Source: Pseudomonas asplenii
GTDB lineage: Bacteria; Pseudomonadota; Gammaproteobacteria; Pseudomonadales; Pseudomonadaceae
Direction of reading: 5' to 3'
Assembly: GCF_900105475.1 (NCBI RefSeq)
Contig: NZ_LT629777.1
Coordinates: 6,138,001 to 6,202,000, forward strand
Length of the DNA: 64,000 nucleotides
Positions 29,381-38,055 of this stretch are shown piece after piece; the stretch's first letter is position 1; every line of letters starts with the position of its first letter. A model generated the notes under the pieces. It had not been told where the DNA came from. It ran no database searches and saw only the letters and a list, made by a program, of their open reading frames with translations. Both the position numbers and the translations under genes were made by a program.

Positions 29381-30199
29381 TCAGAGGTGCTTGTTCACCG
29401 CATTCGCCGTAGGCATCACTTCGATCCGATAAGGCTGAAAAATCTTCAGCAGTTCCCCATTGCTGCGCAACCGCTCCAGCAACTGACTGAACGCCTCGCC
29501 ACTGATCGGTGCCTTCGGCCGCAGCAGCGCGTAGTGGTGATAAACCTGGTCAACCCGCTCGGAAATCAGCAGTTCCTTGGCGGTCCCCGGGTTGCGGCTC
29601 AAGTAGTCGAACAGGTACGAGCGGGTTACCAGGGCAATGTCGGCCCTGCCCCGCAGTACCATCAGCAGGTTGCTGTCGTGGGAGTAGGTCAAGGTGGCGT
29701 TATGGGTTTCGGCCAGGTACTTGGGGTCGGCATTGAAGTGCGCAAACTCATAGTGATACCCGCTGAACAACGCCAGCCGCTTGCCCTTGAGATCGGCGAA
29801 ATAACTCTGGGTCCGATCCGGCCTGCGCTGGGCGACGAACACTTCGGCGTCTTCCAGGCCCATGTCGACATTCACATGGGCAATCCCCTTCCAGCCCCAC
29901 TGCGGGTTCTCGAAGATCGCCATATCGGTACGGCCCTCCTCGAAATCGCGAAAGCGCCGGGGAATCGAGGTCGGTACCAGAACAAAGTGATAGTCGCCCT
30001 GCAAGGCATTGAGTGCCTCGGCCAGCTGTGGCAGCAAGCCCGTATCGGCGCCCTGCTCGGGTCGAATGGTATAGGGCGGGAAATGCGCGGCACCAATCCT
30101 GACTTCCTGCGCCGCCCATACCGTTTGAGCCATCAGCACACCCAGCACCAACCCTGGAATTCGGAATGCCCTGCGCACTGGCGAAAGCTTCAAGGCCAC
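29381..30199 (-). CDS. Periplasmic solute-binding protein, family 3 type
   Basis: The protein has 272 residues with a signal peptide (IPGLVLGVLMAQTVWAAQ) and an amino-acid-binding-protein-like fold. Motifs are VRIGAAHFPPYTIRP, GLLPQLAEALNAL, the lobe segment DMAIFENPQWGWKG, LKGKRLALFSGYHYE and ADIALVTRSYLFDYL. No permease or ATPase gene is adjacent, so it may be an orphan binding protein or a sensor partner. The start is probably GTG at 30199 following GAGGT; a nearby TTG two codons in is an alternative. Its stop codon abuts the pvdS stop, making TGATCA, and no terminator separates the two genes. The ligand is unknown. Confidence 0.85.
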   Translation of the reverse strand: MALKLSPVRRAFRIPGLVLGVLMAQTVWAAQEVRIGAAHFPPYTIRPEQGADTGLLPQLAEALNALQGDYHFVLVPTSIPRRFRDFEEGRTDMAIFENPQWGWKGIAHVNVDMGLEDAEVFVAQRRPDRTQSYFADLKGKRLALFSGYHYEFAHFNADPKYLAETHNATLTYSHDSNLLMVLRGRADIALVTRSYLFDYLSRNPGTAKELLISERVDQVYHHYALLRPKAPISGEAFSQLLERLRSNGELLKIFQPYRIEVMPTANAVNKHL

Positions 30200-30297
30200 A
30201 CACCTCAGAATAAATATCGTCTATATCACTAAGCTAGGCGTTTTTGTTCACATAGACAACTTTCTGCCAGCGAATTAATCGCTTGCACAACACGCAC

Positions 30298-30921
30298 TTA
30301 GCCGTCCTTGAGAATCAACGCCAGGGCCTCATCGGCCAATTGGTCCAGGGTCAGGCTACCCTGGGGGCGGAACCAGGTGGTCGTCCAGGACAGCGCGCCG
30401 GTCAGGAATCGCCGGGCAATGAACACATCACCCTTGATATAGCCGGCTTCGCGCGCCTCGCCGAGCACCTGCAGCCAGATCTGCTCATAGAGATCACGCA
30501 GTGCCAGGACCTTGGCCTGCGCCTGCGGCGACAGTGAGCGCCACTCGTAGACCAGCACCGCCATGGCCTCGCCCGTACCGCCCATGATCGACTGCAACTC
30601 ACAGCGAATCAGCGCCAGGACCCGCTCGCGCACGCTGCCGGCCTCGACCAGGGACGCGCGCATCAGGGCGGTGTTGTAGAGGATGGTCTCCTCCATGACG
30701 GCCCGCAGGATCTCATCCTTGCTCTTGAAATGGTGAAAGATGCTGCCGGACTGGATACCGATGGCACTCGCCAGGTCACGCACCGTGGTGCGCTCGTAAC
30801 CCTTGTTGCGAAAGAGGTGCGCGGCGGTCTGCAGCAACTTGCCACGGGCACTGTCCGGATCGGTCAATTGCCCGGCCTGTACCAGATCCGCCATGACCTG
30901 CTGGGCTTGTTGCTCGTTCAC
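30298..30921 (-). CDS. TetR/AcrR-family transcriptional regulator
   Basis: The 207-residue regulator has an N-terminal TetR helix-turn-helix (residues ~30-75): LLQTAAHLFRNKGYERTTV, LASAIGIQSGSIFHHFKSKD. The rest is the helical ligand-binding and dimerisation domain with SWTTTWFRPQG near the end. A GTG start at 30921 is chosen because GAGGAG lies 6 nt upstream; the upstream extension reads through arginine-rich low-quality sequence. No gene in obvious partnership is adjacent; the exonuclease gene is divergent 256 bp away. Target genes and ligand cannot be told from the sequence. Confidence 0.9.
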   Translation of the reverse strand: MNEQQAQQVMADLVQAGQLTDPDSARGKLLQTAAHLFRNKGYERTTVRDLASAIGIQSGSIFHHFKSKDEILRAVMEETILYNTALMRASLVEAGSVRERVLALIRCELQSIMGGTGEAMAVLVYEWRSLSPQAQAKVLALRDLYEQIWLQVLGEAREAGYIKGDVFIARRFLTGALSWTTTWFRPQGSLTLDQLADEALALILKDG

Positions 30922-31177
30922 GGCATTCTCCTCAATGCGGGTGCACGCCCGGAAACCGGGAGGTTGCGCGCGCAATTTAAGCCGACGCGCGCGCCCAGGC
31001 AAGCGCTTGGGATAAACCGGCCCAGACGGCGCAAGTCGACCACATCATCGGAATTCGGGGCCTGTGAAGCCCTGACCACTGAGTCAGGCGCACGAATTAG
31101 CCACACAGACCACTGGGCGGATCGTGCGGCATTGGCTACGCTTGGGGCGGACTAGGATGCTGTCTTCGGAGCTTGAG

Positions 31178-31714
31178 ATGCCCCACTGGCTGGTGATTGA
31201 TCTGGAAGCCACGACGGACGACGGGGGCTGGCCGCTGGCAGAGATGGAAATCATCGAAATCGGTGCCACCCTGGTCAACCGCGAAGGCCGGGAGCTGGAT
31301 CACTTCCAGCGTTTTGTACGGCCGTTGCGCAGGCCGCTGCTGACCCCTTTCTGCCGTGAGCTGACGCATATCAGCCAGGCCAACATCGATACGGCTGCGC
31401 CCCTGATCGAGGTCTGGGGGGCGTTCGAGCGCTGGCTCGGCCAGCATCAGGCGCGACTGGAGGGCTGGGCCAGCTGGGGCGACTATGATCGCCGACAACT
31501 GGAACAGGACTGGCAAAAACTGCAATTGACCAGCCTGTTGAGCCAGGTGCCCCATGCCAATCTCAAGCAGCGCTTCGCCAAGGCGCGCAAGCTGCACAAG
31601 CCGCTCGGGCTCAATGGCGCCTTGCAACTGGCGGGGCTGCAATTCAGTGGGCAACAGCATCGGGCGCTGGAGGATGCGCGCAATACCGCGCGGTTGTTGC
31701 CGTTGATCCTGTAG
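31178..31714 (+). CDS. DEDDh 3'-5' exonuclease (RNase T / KapD-like)
   Basis: The 178-residue protein belongs to the DnaQ-like exonuclease superfamily. Exo I is LVIDLEATTDDG (Asp and Glu metal ligands), the middle Asp is in GWASWGDYDRRQLEQ, and Exo III is HRALEDARNTARL with the catalytic His and Asp. The pattern of an ERI-1/KapD-type enzyme on RNA or DNA 3' ends fits best. The ATG at 31178 is used, with GGAG 6 nt upstream; two ATGs further up would add unlikely residues. The stop codon (31712-31714) lies inside a REP palindrome. Confidence 0.88.
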   Translation: MPHWLVIDLEATTDDGGWPLAEMEIIEIGATLVNREGRELDHFQRFVRPLRRPLLTPFCRELTHISQANIDTAAPLIEVWGAFERWLGQHQARLEGWASWGDYDRRQLEQDWQKLQLTSLLSQVPHANLKQRFAKARKLHKPLGLNGALQLAGLQFSGQQHRALEDARNTARLLPLIL

Positions 31715-31800
31715 GAGCCCGGCTTGTCGGGACGCCGAACCGCCGCGAAGCTTTTGACTATTTCAGGTCCGCATTCGCGGGCAAGCCCGGCTCCTACAGG
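31708..31800. repeat. REP-type inverted repeat overlapping the exonuclease stop
   Basis: The left arm begins CCTGTAGGAGCCCGGCTTG at 31708 and the right arm ends CAAGCCCGGCTCCTACAGG at 31800. The spacer of ~50 bp includes GCATTCGCGGG. This is the common Pseudomonas REP doublet (REPIN) form. The left arm supplies the stop codon of the upstream gene. Confidence 0.85.
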
Positions 31801-31901
31801 TGGGCGGCATGCCTTGAATCGGATCGGCAGCAGGTGACGGGAACAGACGGCTTGGGCATACTGGCCGGCCCAATTTTCCAGCTCATTTCGAGGAATCGCC
31901 C

Positions 31902-32183
31902 ATGTTTAAAGTCAACGAGTACTTCGACGGCACCGTCAAGTCGATTGCCTTCGCACAAGCCGAAGGCGCGGCCACCATCGGCGTCATGGCTCCGGGCGAA
32001 TACGAGTTCGGCACTGCCCAGCGTGAAATCATGCACGTGGTCTCCGGCGCGCTGACCGTCAAGCTGCCAGACAGCAGCGAGTGGGAAACCTTCGCCAGTG
32101 GCAGCCAGTTCAACGTGCCAGCCGACAGCAAGTTCCAACTGAAGGTCGCCGTGGAAACCGCCTACCTGTGCGAATACCGCTGA
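31902..32183 (+). CDS. ppnP: Pyrimidine/purine nucleoside phosphorylase PpnP
   Basis: This 93-residue protein is a small cupin of the UPF0345/PpnP family, which phosphorolyses nucleosides such as uridine, adenosine and guanosine to base plus ribose-1-phosphate. Family landmarks are [10 protein letters not shown] at the start, [42 protein letters not shown] and the terminal YLCEYR. GAGGAA lies 6-7 nt before the ATG. An intrinsic terminator follows 30 bp after the stop, so it is transcribed alone. Confidence 0.95.
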   Translation: MFKVNEYFDGTVKSIAFAQAEGAATIGVMAPGEYEFGTAQREIMHVVSGALTVKLPDSSEWETFASGSQFNVPADSKFQLKVAVETAYLCEYR

Positions 32184-32212
32184 GTTCAGCCAAGCACTGT
32201 GAGCAACAGCAG

Positions 32213-32237
32213 AACGGCGCCCAAAGGCGCCGTTTTT
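32213..32237 (+). terminator. Rho-independent terminator of ppnP
   Basis: AACGGCGCC (32213-32221) pairs with GGCGCCGTT (32226-32234) around CAAA, and the run of T continues after the stem. It lies 30 nt past the ppnP stop. Confidence 0.92.
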
Positions 32238-32253
32238 CATGGGGTATCCGACC

Positions 32254-32479
32254 TCAACACTGGCGAGCAAGCACCTCACCCCCCTTTTCGGTCAGGCGAT
32301 ACCTCTGGCCGGGCTGCGGGGTGATGCCGGATCGGTCATTTCCACCCAGCCAGCAGCCAAGGCAGGTGCCAGGCAGGTAGGCCACTCACGGCAGACAACT
32401 GCCCAAGATGCTCACTGATCTCGGCGATCAGGGAGAACATCCGCGGGGTCAACGTCAGGGGGGGTTGGTAAAGGGACAT
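32254..32479 (-). pseudogene. Remnant of a Fic-family gene
   Basis: From ATG 32479 on the minus strand the frame reads MSLYQPPLTLTPRMFSLIAE and continues to HLGQLSAVSG. This is the typical N-terminal helix of Fic-family (AMPylation) proteins (PPxTxTPxxLxLxAEIxExLGxL). The frame stops at 32336. In another frame a sequence GQRYRLTEKGGEVLARQC with a stop at 32254 follows and looks like a winged-helix C terminus. The whole catalytic Fic core (HPFxxGNGR) is missing. It accounts for most of the otherwise gene-free 357 bp between ppnP and the ABC exporter gene. Confidence 0.6.
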
Positions 32480-32540
32480 CGCCTGATCCGGAAGACTGAC
32501 AAGGGCACCATAATGCCTGATCCCCCTGGACTGCGGCATC

Positions 32541-34313
32541 TCAGCCGTCATTCTCATGCCCCCGGGCATTGAACTGCAGAGCCGCCAGCCGCGCATACAG
32601 CGGGTTGCTGGCGATCAGTTGGGCATGGGTGCCGATGGCCACCAGCTTGCCCTGATCCATCACCGCGATACGGTCGGCGTTCTGTACCGTGGCCAGGCGA
32701 TGGGCGATCACCAGGGTGGTGCGGCCCTGCATCAGGCTCGGCAGGGCCTGCTGGATCAGGTGCTCGCTCTGGGCGTCGAGGGCGCTAGTGGCCTCGTCCA
32801 GCAGCAGGATCGGCGCATCCACCAGCAATGCCCGGGCAATCGCCAGGCGCTGACGCTGGCCACCGGACAAGCCGAGACCGGCATCGCCCAGGTGGGTCTG
32901 GTAGCCCTGGGGCATCTGCATGATGAAGTCGTGGGCATGGGCGATTCGCGCCGCCTCACGGACCTGCTCGTCGCTGGCCGTCGGGTTGCCGTAGCGGATG
33001 TTTTCCTCGACGCTGCCGAAAAACAGCGCCGGGCTCTGCGACACCAGGGCAAAGCAGCGCCGCAGGTCCAGCGGATCGAGCTGGGTCAGCGGTTGCCCGT
33101 CGAGCAGCAGGCGACCCTGCTGCGGATCGTAGAAACGCAGCAGCAAATCGAACAGGGTCGACTTGCCCGCCCCCGAAGGGCCGACCAACGCCAGGGTTTC
33201 ACCGGCCCGGACGCTCAGGTCGAGGCCATCGATGGCATGGCTGTCGGGGCGCGATGGGTAGCTGAACCACAGGTTCTCCAGCACCAGGTGGCCGGCGACC
33301 CGCTCGGCCAGCCGGACTGCGCCGTCAGCCGGAGCGGTGATGGCATTGCTCGACTGCAATAACTCGCCAATCCGCTCGGCGGCCCCCGCTGCCCGTTGCA
33401 GCTCGCCAATGACCTCGCTGAGGGTGCCGAAGGCGCTGCCGACGATCAGGCTGTAGAACACGAAGGCCGCCAGTTCACCACCGGAGATCCGCCCGGCGAT
33501 CACGTCCATGCCGCCGACCCAGAGCATCACGCCCACGGCCCCCAGCACCAGCACAATCACCAGGGTAATCAGCCAGGCGCGCTGGACGATACGCTTGCGC
33601 GCGGTCTGGAACGCCTGTTCGACGGTCGCGGCAAAGCGCTGCTCATCCTGCGCCTGGTGATTGTAGGCCTGGACGGTCTTGATCTGGCCGAGGGTCTCTG
33701 ACACATAGCTGCCGACATCGGCGATGCGATCCTGGCTCTGGCGCGACAGACTGCGCACTCGCCGGCCGAAGATCAGGATCGGCGCCAGCACCAGCGGCAG
33801 GGCGATCACCACGATACTGGTCAGCTTGGGGTTGGTAATGAACAACAGCACCACGCCGCCGATCACCATCAGCGCATTGCGCAGAAACAGCGACAGCGAG
33901 GAACCGATCACCGATTGCAGCAAGGTGGTGTCGGTGGTCAGCCGTGACTGGATTTCCGAACTGCGGTTGTTCTCGTAAAACCCCGGATGCAGGTAGATCA
34001 GGTGGTTGAACACCTGGCGCCGGATATCGGCCACCACTCGCTCGCCGATCCACGACACCAGGTAGAACCGGGAGAAGGTACCGACCGCCAGGCCCAGCAC
34101 CAGGAGCAGAAACAACCCGATGGACTGGTTGAGCAGGTGCGGCGACTGGGTCATGAAGCCCTTGTCCACCAGCAGGCGGATGCCCTGGCCCATGGACAGG
34201 GTGATGCCGGCGGTGACAATCAGGGCCAGCAGCGCCGCGACCGCCTGCCAGCGATAAGGGGCGACAAACTGGCTGGCCAGACGGATGGCCCGGCGTTGAC
34301 GAGCAGAAAGCAT
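32541..34313 (-). CDS. MsbA-like ABC exporter (fused permease and ATPase)
   Basis: This half-transporter has 590 residues. About six membrane helices occupy residues ~20-310, including the substrate-side signature RRQVFNHLIYLHPGFYE and the coupling segment VSETLGQIKTVQAYNHQ. The ATPase domain (~345-580) has Walker A GPSGAGKST, Q-loop LVSQSPALFF, signature LSGGQRQRLAIARAL, Walker B ILLLDEATSALD and H-loop VIAHRLATV. It resembles MsbA/LmrA-type exporters of lipids or hydrophobic drugs that work as homodimers. No partner gene is adjacent. The substrate is not evident. Confidence 0.93.
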   Translation of the reverse strand: MLSARQRRAIRLASQFVAPYRWQAVAALLALIVTAGITLSMGQGIRLLVDKGFMTQSPHLLNQSIGLFLLLVLGLAVGTFSRFYLVSWIGERVVADIRRQVFNHLIYLHPGFYENNRSSEIQSRLTTDTTLLQSVIGSSLSLFLRNALMVIGGVVLLFITNPKLTSIVVIALPLVLAPILIFGRRVRSLSRQSQDRIADVGSYVSETLGQIKTVQAYNHQAQDEQRFAATVEQAFQTARKRIVQRAWLITLVIVLVLGAVGVMLWVGGMDVIAGRISGGELAAFVFYSLIVGSAFGTLSEVIGELQRAAGAAERIGELLQSSNAITAPADGAVRLAERVAGHLVLENLWFSYPSRPDSHAIDGLDLSVRAGETLALVGPSGAGKSTLFDLLLRFYDPQQGRLLLDGQPLTQLDPLDLRRCFALVSQSPALFFGSVEENIRYGNPTASDEQVREAARIAHAHDFIMQMPQGYQTHLGDAGLGLSGGQRQRLAIARALLVDAPILLLDEATSALDAQSEHLIQQALPSLMQGRTTLVIAHRLATVQNADRIAVMDQGKLVAIGTHAQLIASNPLYARLAALQFNARGHENDG

Positions 34314-34562
34314 GGTTGGAGTCCGTTGTGCGATGAGCAGAGCCTACACCCAAGTTCGAGTGAACTTGCGTGAAACGCAATCAGTCAGGTTAATTATGAC
34401 CGCGAGTAGCCATCCCTAGAAAGGATCGGTCTAACGCCCGGCTGGCGGGAACGCGTGGTTTCTGTTGCACTGCAATCAGGCGTTCCTGTGCTGTAGAAGG
34501 TTGTCACAGCCTGGTCATGCTGCGGTTATAAACTCGATAGGCACCTGATGAGGAGACAGGCC

Positions 34563-34739
34563 ATGGACTTGCAACACAACACCAACCAGATTCCGGTGAT
34601 TCGTCATCCCAAGCCCGAAACACTGGGCTGTGCAATTATCGACGCGGCGGGACGCGAAGTCCCGATCACCGAGGAAATGATCCAGCACGCCTGCCGTGAG
34701 CTGGAACAGCGATTGGTCAAGCCTGCGCAGCAAGACTGA
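34563..34739 (+). CDS. Conserved small protein of unknown function
   Basis: This is a 58-residue acidic-to-neutral soluble protein, starting MDLQHNTNQIPVIRHPKPET and containing IIDAAGREVPITEEMIQHAC and a helical end. The start at 34563 has AGGAG 7 nt upstream, and an intrinsic terminator follows the stop, so it is a real single-gene unit. I do not recognise a domain. The modified start avoids a five-residue extension with no ribosome site. Confidence 0.8.
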   Translation: MDLQHNTNQIPVIRHPKPETLGCAIIDAAGREVPITEEMIQHACRELEQRLVKPAQQD

Positions 34740-34760
34740 TAGCCCGAAGTCTTTTTACCG

Positions 34761-34786
34761 ACCCGGCCTTGATGCCGGGTTTTTTC
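34761..34786 (+). terminator. Rho-independent terminator of the small ORF
   Basis: ACCCGGC (34761-34767) pairs with GCCGGGT (34774-34780), loop CTTGAT, followed by six T. It lies 22 nt past the stop codon. Confidence 0.9.
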
Positions 34787-34843
34787 TGCCTGTGGGGGGT
34801 AGCATCGAACCTGTGGGCTGCTGGGTTTGTGGGAGCAGGATGG

Positions 34844-35986
34844 TTAGACGAGCACGGCACCCAGCGCCAGCACCATCCGTCGCAGTTCCTCGGACTCACC
34901 GTTGATCTTCACCGCCAGCCCCTCGATCTCGCGGCGCGGCGGGTAGTGCTTGCGCAACAGGTCGAAGGCCGCCCGCTGCTCGGCGACGCTACCGACCAGG
35001 CTGCGGCGAAAATTTGCATCGTCGCGGCGCGGGTCGTACACCGCGCGGCAGATCGTCGCCATGGCCGAGGCCAGATCGCAGCTGGCGTTGAGGGTGATTT
35101 GCGCCAGACCAGGCTCGGGCAGCAAATCCTCCAGACGCACCACGGGCTCCTGGCCAGTGAACGCGCAGTAAGCCTGGTAGATCTGCGCCGTACCCCGTTG
35201 CCGGCCATCCAGACTGTAGCCGCCGATATGTGGCGAACCGAGCAGGCACAACGCGGCCAGCTCGACATCGACCTGCGGCTCGGCTTCCCATACATCGAGC
35301 ACCGCCTGCAGGTCGTCGCGATCCAGCAGCACTTCGCGCAGGGCAGCATTGTCCACCACCGGACCACGCGCGGCGTTGATCAGCCAAGCCCCCGGACGCA
35401 ACCGCTGCAGGCGTTCGCGGTCGAGCAGATGCCAGGTGGCCAGGTCACCGGAGCGGGTCAGCGGGGTATGCAGGCTGATCACGTCGCACTGCTCGATGAT
35501 CTGTTCCAGATCGACATACTCGCCCCCTTCGGTCGCCTGGCGCGGTGGATCACAGACCAGAACCTTCCAGCCCAGGCCTCGCAGCACCTTGACCAGACGC
35601 CCACCGACTTCGCCGGCGCCGATGACACCATAGGTGCGCCCGACCAGCTCGACACCCTCGATCTCCGCCAGCGTCAGCAGGCTGCCCAGCACATAGTCGA
35701 CCACGCCACGGGCGTTGCAACCGGGGGCGCTGGACCAGTGGATGCCGGCCTCGTGGAAATACCCCAGGTCCAGGTGGTCGGTGCCGATGGTGCAGGTACC
35801 GACGAAGCGCACCCGGCTGCCCTCAAGCAGTTCGCGGCTGACTGGCGTCACCGAGCGCACCAGCAGCACATCGGCGTCGGCGACCGCCGCTCGATCGATG
35901 GCGCGCCCCGGCAAACGGCGGATCTCGCCGAAACCGGCAAAAAACGCATCCAGCAGGGGAATATTCTCGTCGGCAACAATCAGCAT
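34844..35986 (-). CDS. pdxB: Erythronate-4-phosphate dehydrogenase
   Basis: PdxB oxidises 4-phosphoerythronate in the deoxyxylulose-5-phosphate-dependent route to pyridoxal 5'-phosphate. The 380-residue protein has the D-2-hydroxyacid dehydrogenase layout: N-terminal [16 protein letters not shown], the NAD-binding turn [14 protein letters not shown], the catalytic region [13 protein letters not shown], and the PdxB-typical [19 protein letters not shown]-terminal dimerisation extension of ~100 residues distinguishes it from other members. Start 35986 has AAGGAG 7 nt upstream and matches the family N terminus. It is divergent from the MATE pump gene. Confidence 0.96.
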   Translation of the reverse strand: MLIVADENIPLLDAFFAGFGEIRRLPGRAIDRAAVADADVLLVRSVTPVSRELLEGSRVRFVGTCTIGTDHLDLGYFHEAGIHWSSAPGCNARGVVDYVLGSLLTLAEIEGVELVGRTYGVIGAGEVGGRLVKVLRGLGWKVLVCDPPRQATEGGEYVDLEQIIEQCDVISLHTPLTRSGDLATWHLLDRERLQRLRPGAWLINAARGPVVDNAALREVLLDRDDLQAVLDVWEAEPQVDVELAALCLLGSPHIGGYSLDGRQRGTAQIYQAYCAFTGQEPVVRLEDLLPEPGLAQITLNASCDLASAMATICRAVYDPRRDDANFRRSLVGSVAEQRAAFDLLRKHYPPRREIEGLAVKINGESEELRRMVLALGAVLV

Positions 35987-36176
35987 GGCAGGCTCCTTTG
36001 GCAGGCCGGCAGTGTGGCGCAGATCGCCCACCGCCACCAGCCACGATCGTTTGCCGACGCAGAAAAGCCAGGTAAACCGCCTGCCCTCTTACAAATACGC
36101 TACAGAGGAAATTTCCTGACCGCTGCGTCAACAGGTAATATCAGCGGTTTTCCTCGCAATACTGGATACATCACTG

Positions 36177-37571
36177 GTGAATACCGTTACTGACACCTCT
36201 GCCCTCGCCCGGCCGGCGCGCGTCCTGCTGGAAATGCGCAACCTGCTGGGACTGGCCCTGCCGATCATCATCGCCCAACTGGCGCATACCGCCATGGGCT
36301 TCGTCGATGCGGTGATGGCCGGGCGCGTCGGCCCGCGGGACCTGGCTGCCGTGGCACTGGGCAACTCGATCTGGGTGCCGGTATTCCTGCTGATGACCGG
36401 CATCCTGCTCGCCACCACGCCCAAGGTCGCCCAGCACTACGGTGCCGGGACCCCGGCGCAGATCGGCCCGGTCGTGCGCCAGGCCCTCTGGCTGGCGCTG
36501 GTGGTCGGCCTCGGCGCCGGGCTGATCCTGTACAACGCCGAGCCGATCCTGCACTTGATGAAGGTCGACCCGGAACTGATCGGGCCGTGCATGGATTACC
36601 TGCGGGGTATCGGCAGCGGCCTGCCGACGGTGGCGCTCTACCATGTGCTGCGCTGCTGCAGCGACGGCATGGGGCGCACCCGGCCGAGCATGGTCCTGGG
36701 TCTGTGCGGACTGGCGCTGAACATCCCGCTGAACTACGTATTCATCTACGGTCACCTCGGGGTGCCGGCGCTGGGCGGTCCTGGTTGCGGCTGGGCCACG
36801 GCGATCGTGATGTGGGTCATGCTGCTGGGCATGGCCGGCTGGGTTCGCTGGGCCAAGGTCTATCAGCCGAGCCAGGTGTTCAGCCGTTTCGACTGGCCGC
36901 AGTGGCCGGTGATCAAGCGCCTGCTGGGCATCGGTCTGCCGATCGGCATCTCGGTGTTCGCCGAGTCGAGCATCTTCGCGGTGATCGCCCTGCTGATCGG
37001 CAGCCTCGGCGCCCATGTGGTGGCCGGGCACCAGATTGCCCTGAACATCAGCTCTCTGGTGTTCATGGTTCCCTACTCTCTGGGTATGGCGATCACTGTC
37101 CGTGTCGGCCAGGCCCTGGGCCGCGAGCAGCCGCGCGAGGCGCGTTTCACCGCCGGGGTCGGGGTCGCTACCGCGCTGGCCTATGGCTGCCTGTCCGCCA
37201 GCCTGATGCTGCTGTTTCGCGAACACCTGGCGACCGTCTACACCAGCGATCCGGTGGTGATCCAGGTGGCGACCATGCTGATCGTGTATTCGGCGCTGTT
37301 CCAGTTCTCGGATGTGATTCAGGTGACAGCGGCCGGCGCGCTGCGGGGTTATCAGGACACCCGGGTGACGATGATCCTGACGCTGTTCGCCTATTGGGGT
37401 ATCGGCCTGCCGGTGGGTTATGCCCTGGGGCTGACCGACTGGTTCGGCGCCCCGAGCGGCCCGAGCGGGTTGTGGGAAGGCTTGATCGTCGGGTTGTCGT
37501 GTGCGGCGGTGATGCTGTCGATCCGCCTGACCCGCAGTGCGCGCAAGCGGATCAGGATGAGCCGGGGGTAG
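36177..37571 (+). CDS. MATE-family multidrug efflux transporter (NorM/PmpM type)
   Basis: The 464-residue membrane protein has about twelve transmembrane helices in two related halves. MATE landmarks are LALPIIIAQLAHTAMGFVD at the start of helix 1, VMAGRVGPRDLAAVALGNS in the first half, and IGLPIGISVFAESSIFAV with ALLIGSLGAHVVAGHQIAL in the second. Such pumps export cationic drugs and dyes against H+ or Na+. The start is GTG at 36177, with only a weak ribosome site. Closest named relative is probably PmpM of P. aeruginosa. Confidence 0.93.
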   Translation: MNTVTDTSALARPARVLLEMRNLLGLALPIIIAQLAHTAMGFVDAVMAGRVGPRDLAAVALGNSIWVPVFLLMTGILLATTPKVAQHYGAGTPAQIGPVVRQALWLALVVGLGAGLILYNAEPILHLMKVDPELIGPCMDYLRGIGSGLPTVALYHVLRCCSDGMGRTRPSMVLGLCGLALNIPLNYVFIYGHLGVPALGGPGCGWATAIVMWVMLLGMAGWVRWAKVYQPSQVFSRFDWPQWPVIKRLLGIGLPIGISVFAESSIFAVIALLIGSLGAHVVAGHQIALNISSLVFMVPYSLGMAITVRVGQALGREQPREARFTAGVGVATALAYGCLSASLMLLFREHLATVYTSDPVVIQVATMLIVYSALFQFSDVIQVTAAGALRGYQDTRVTMILTLFAYWGIGLPVGYALGLTDWFGAPSGPSGLWEGLIVGLSCAAVMLSIRLTRSARKRIRMSRG

Positions 37572-37622
37572 ATGACAAGGCCGCTACAGGATCTCTGGCT
37601 GGGAGCCAACGGTCTGGCGCTG

Positions 37623-37716
37623 TCCTTGTAGGAGCAGGGTTTGCCCGCGAAGGCGTTTGTATGGGCGACGCCAGGCTTGAGGGCCTATTCGCGGGCAAGC
37701 CCTGCTCCTACAAGGA
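37623..37716. repeat. REP doublet with 29-bp arms
   Basis: The arm at 37623-37651 (beginning TCCTTGTAGGAGCAGGG) and the arm at 37688-37716 (ending CCCTGCTCCTACAAGGA) are inverted copies with one mismatch in 29. They flank a 36-bp spacer. It lies between the convergent MATE and tusA genes and is the same GTAGGAGC family as the element at 31708. Confidence 0.92.
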
Positions 37717-37752
37717 TTCTGCGCAAGCCTCAAGCCTGCGCAGCGGCCCGGG

Positions 37753-38004
37753 TTATTCGGGCTTCTTGCGGATCCAGTACAGGTAGCTGCCCGCCTCTTC
37801 GCGCTGTTCCACCAGTTCATGGTCGAGGAACACGCAGAACTTGGGGATGTCGCGGCGGGTCGACGGGTCGGTGGCGATGACCTTGAGCAGGCCGCCCGGC
37901 GGCAGGTCGCGGATATGTTGGTGCAGCATCATCACCGGCTCGGGACAGTTGAGGCCGGTGGCATCGAGGGTGCCATCAACGTTGGGGTCGTGGGGCTGGG
38001 TCAT
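37753..38004 (-). CDS. tusA: TusA sulfurtransferase
   Basis: This 83-residue protein has the TusA motif [10 protein letters not shown] (CPxP, with the persulfide-carrying Cys). It goes on with [18 protein letters not shown] and the C-terminal YLYWIRKK. TusA relays sulfur from cysteine desulfurase for tRNA 2-thiouridine and other sulfur pathways. AGGAG precedes the ATG at 38004 by 6 nt. In P. aeruginosa it neighbours rlmM; here two terpene genes lie between. Confidence 0.95.
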   Translation of the reverse strand: MTQPHDPNVDGTLDATGLNCPEPVMMLHQHIRDLPPGGLLKVIATDPSTRRDIPKFCVFLDHELVEQREEAGSYLYWIRKKPE

Positions 38005-38055
38005 GCTTAACTCCTGAAACCAAGCACCCATTGTCGCGCAAACAGCAACCCGACG

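Noticed and set aside
34797..34840. TTTGTGGGAGCAGGAT near the pdxB end
   Set aside because: A single half-site without an opposing arm.
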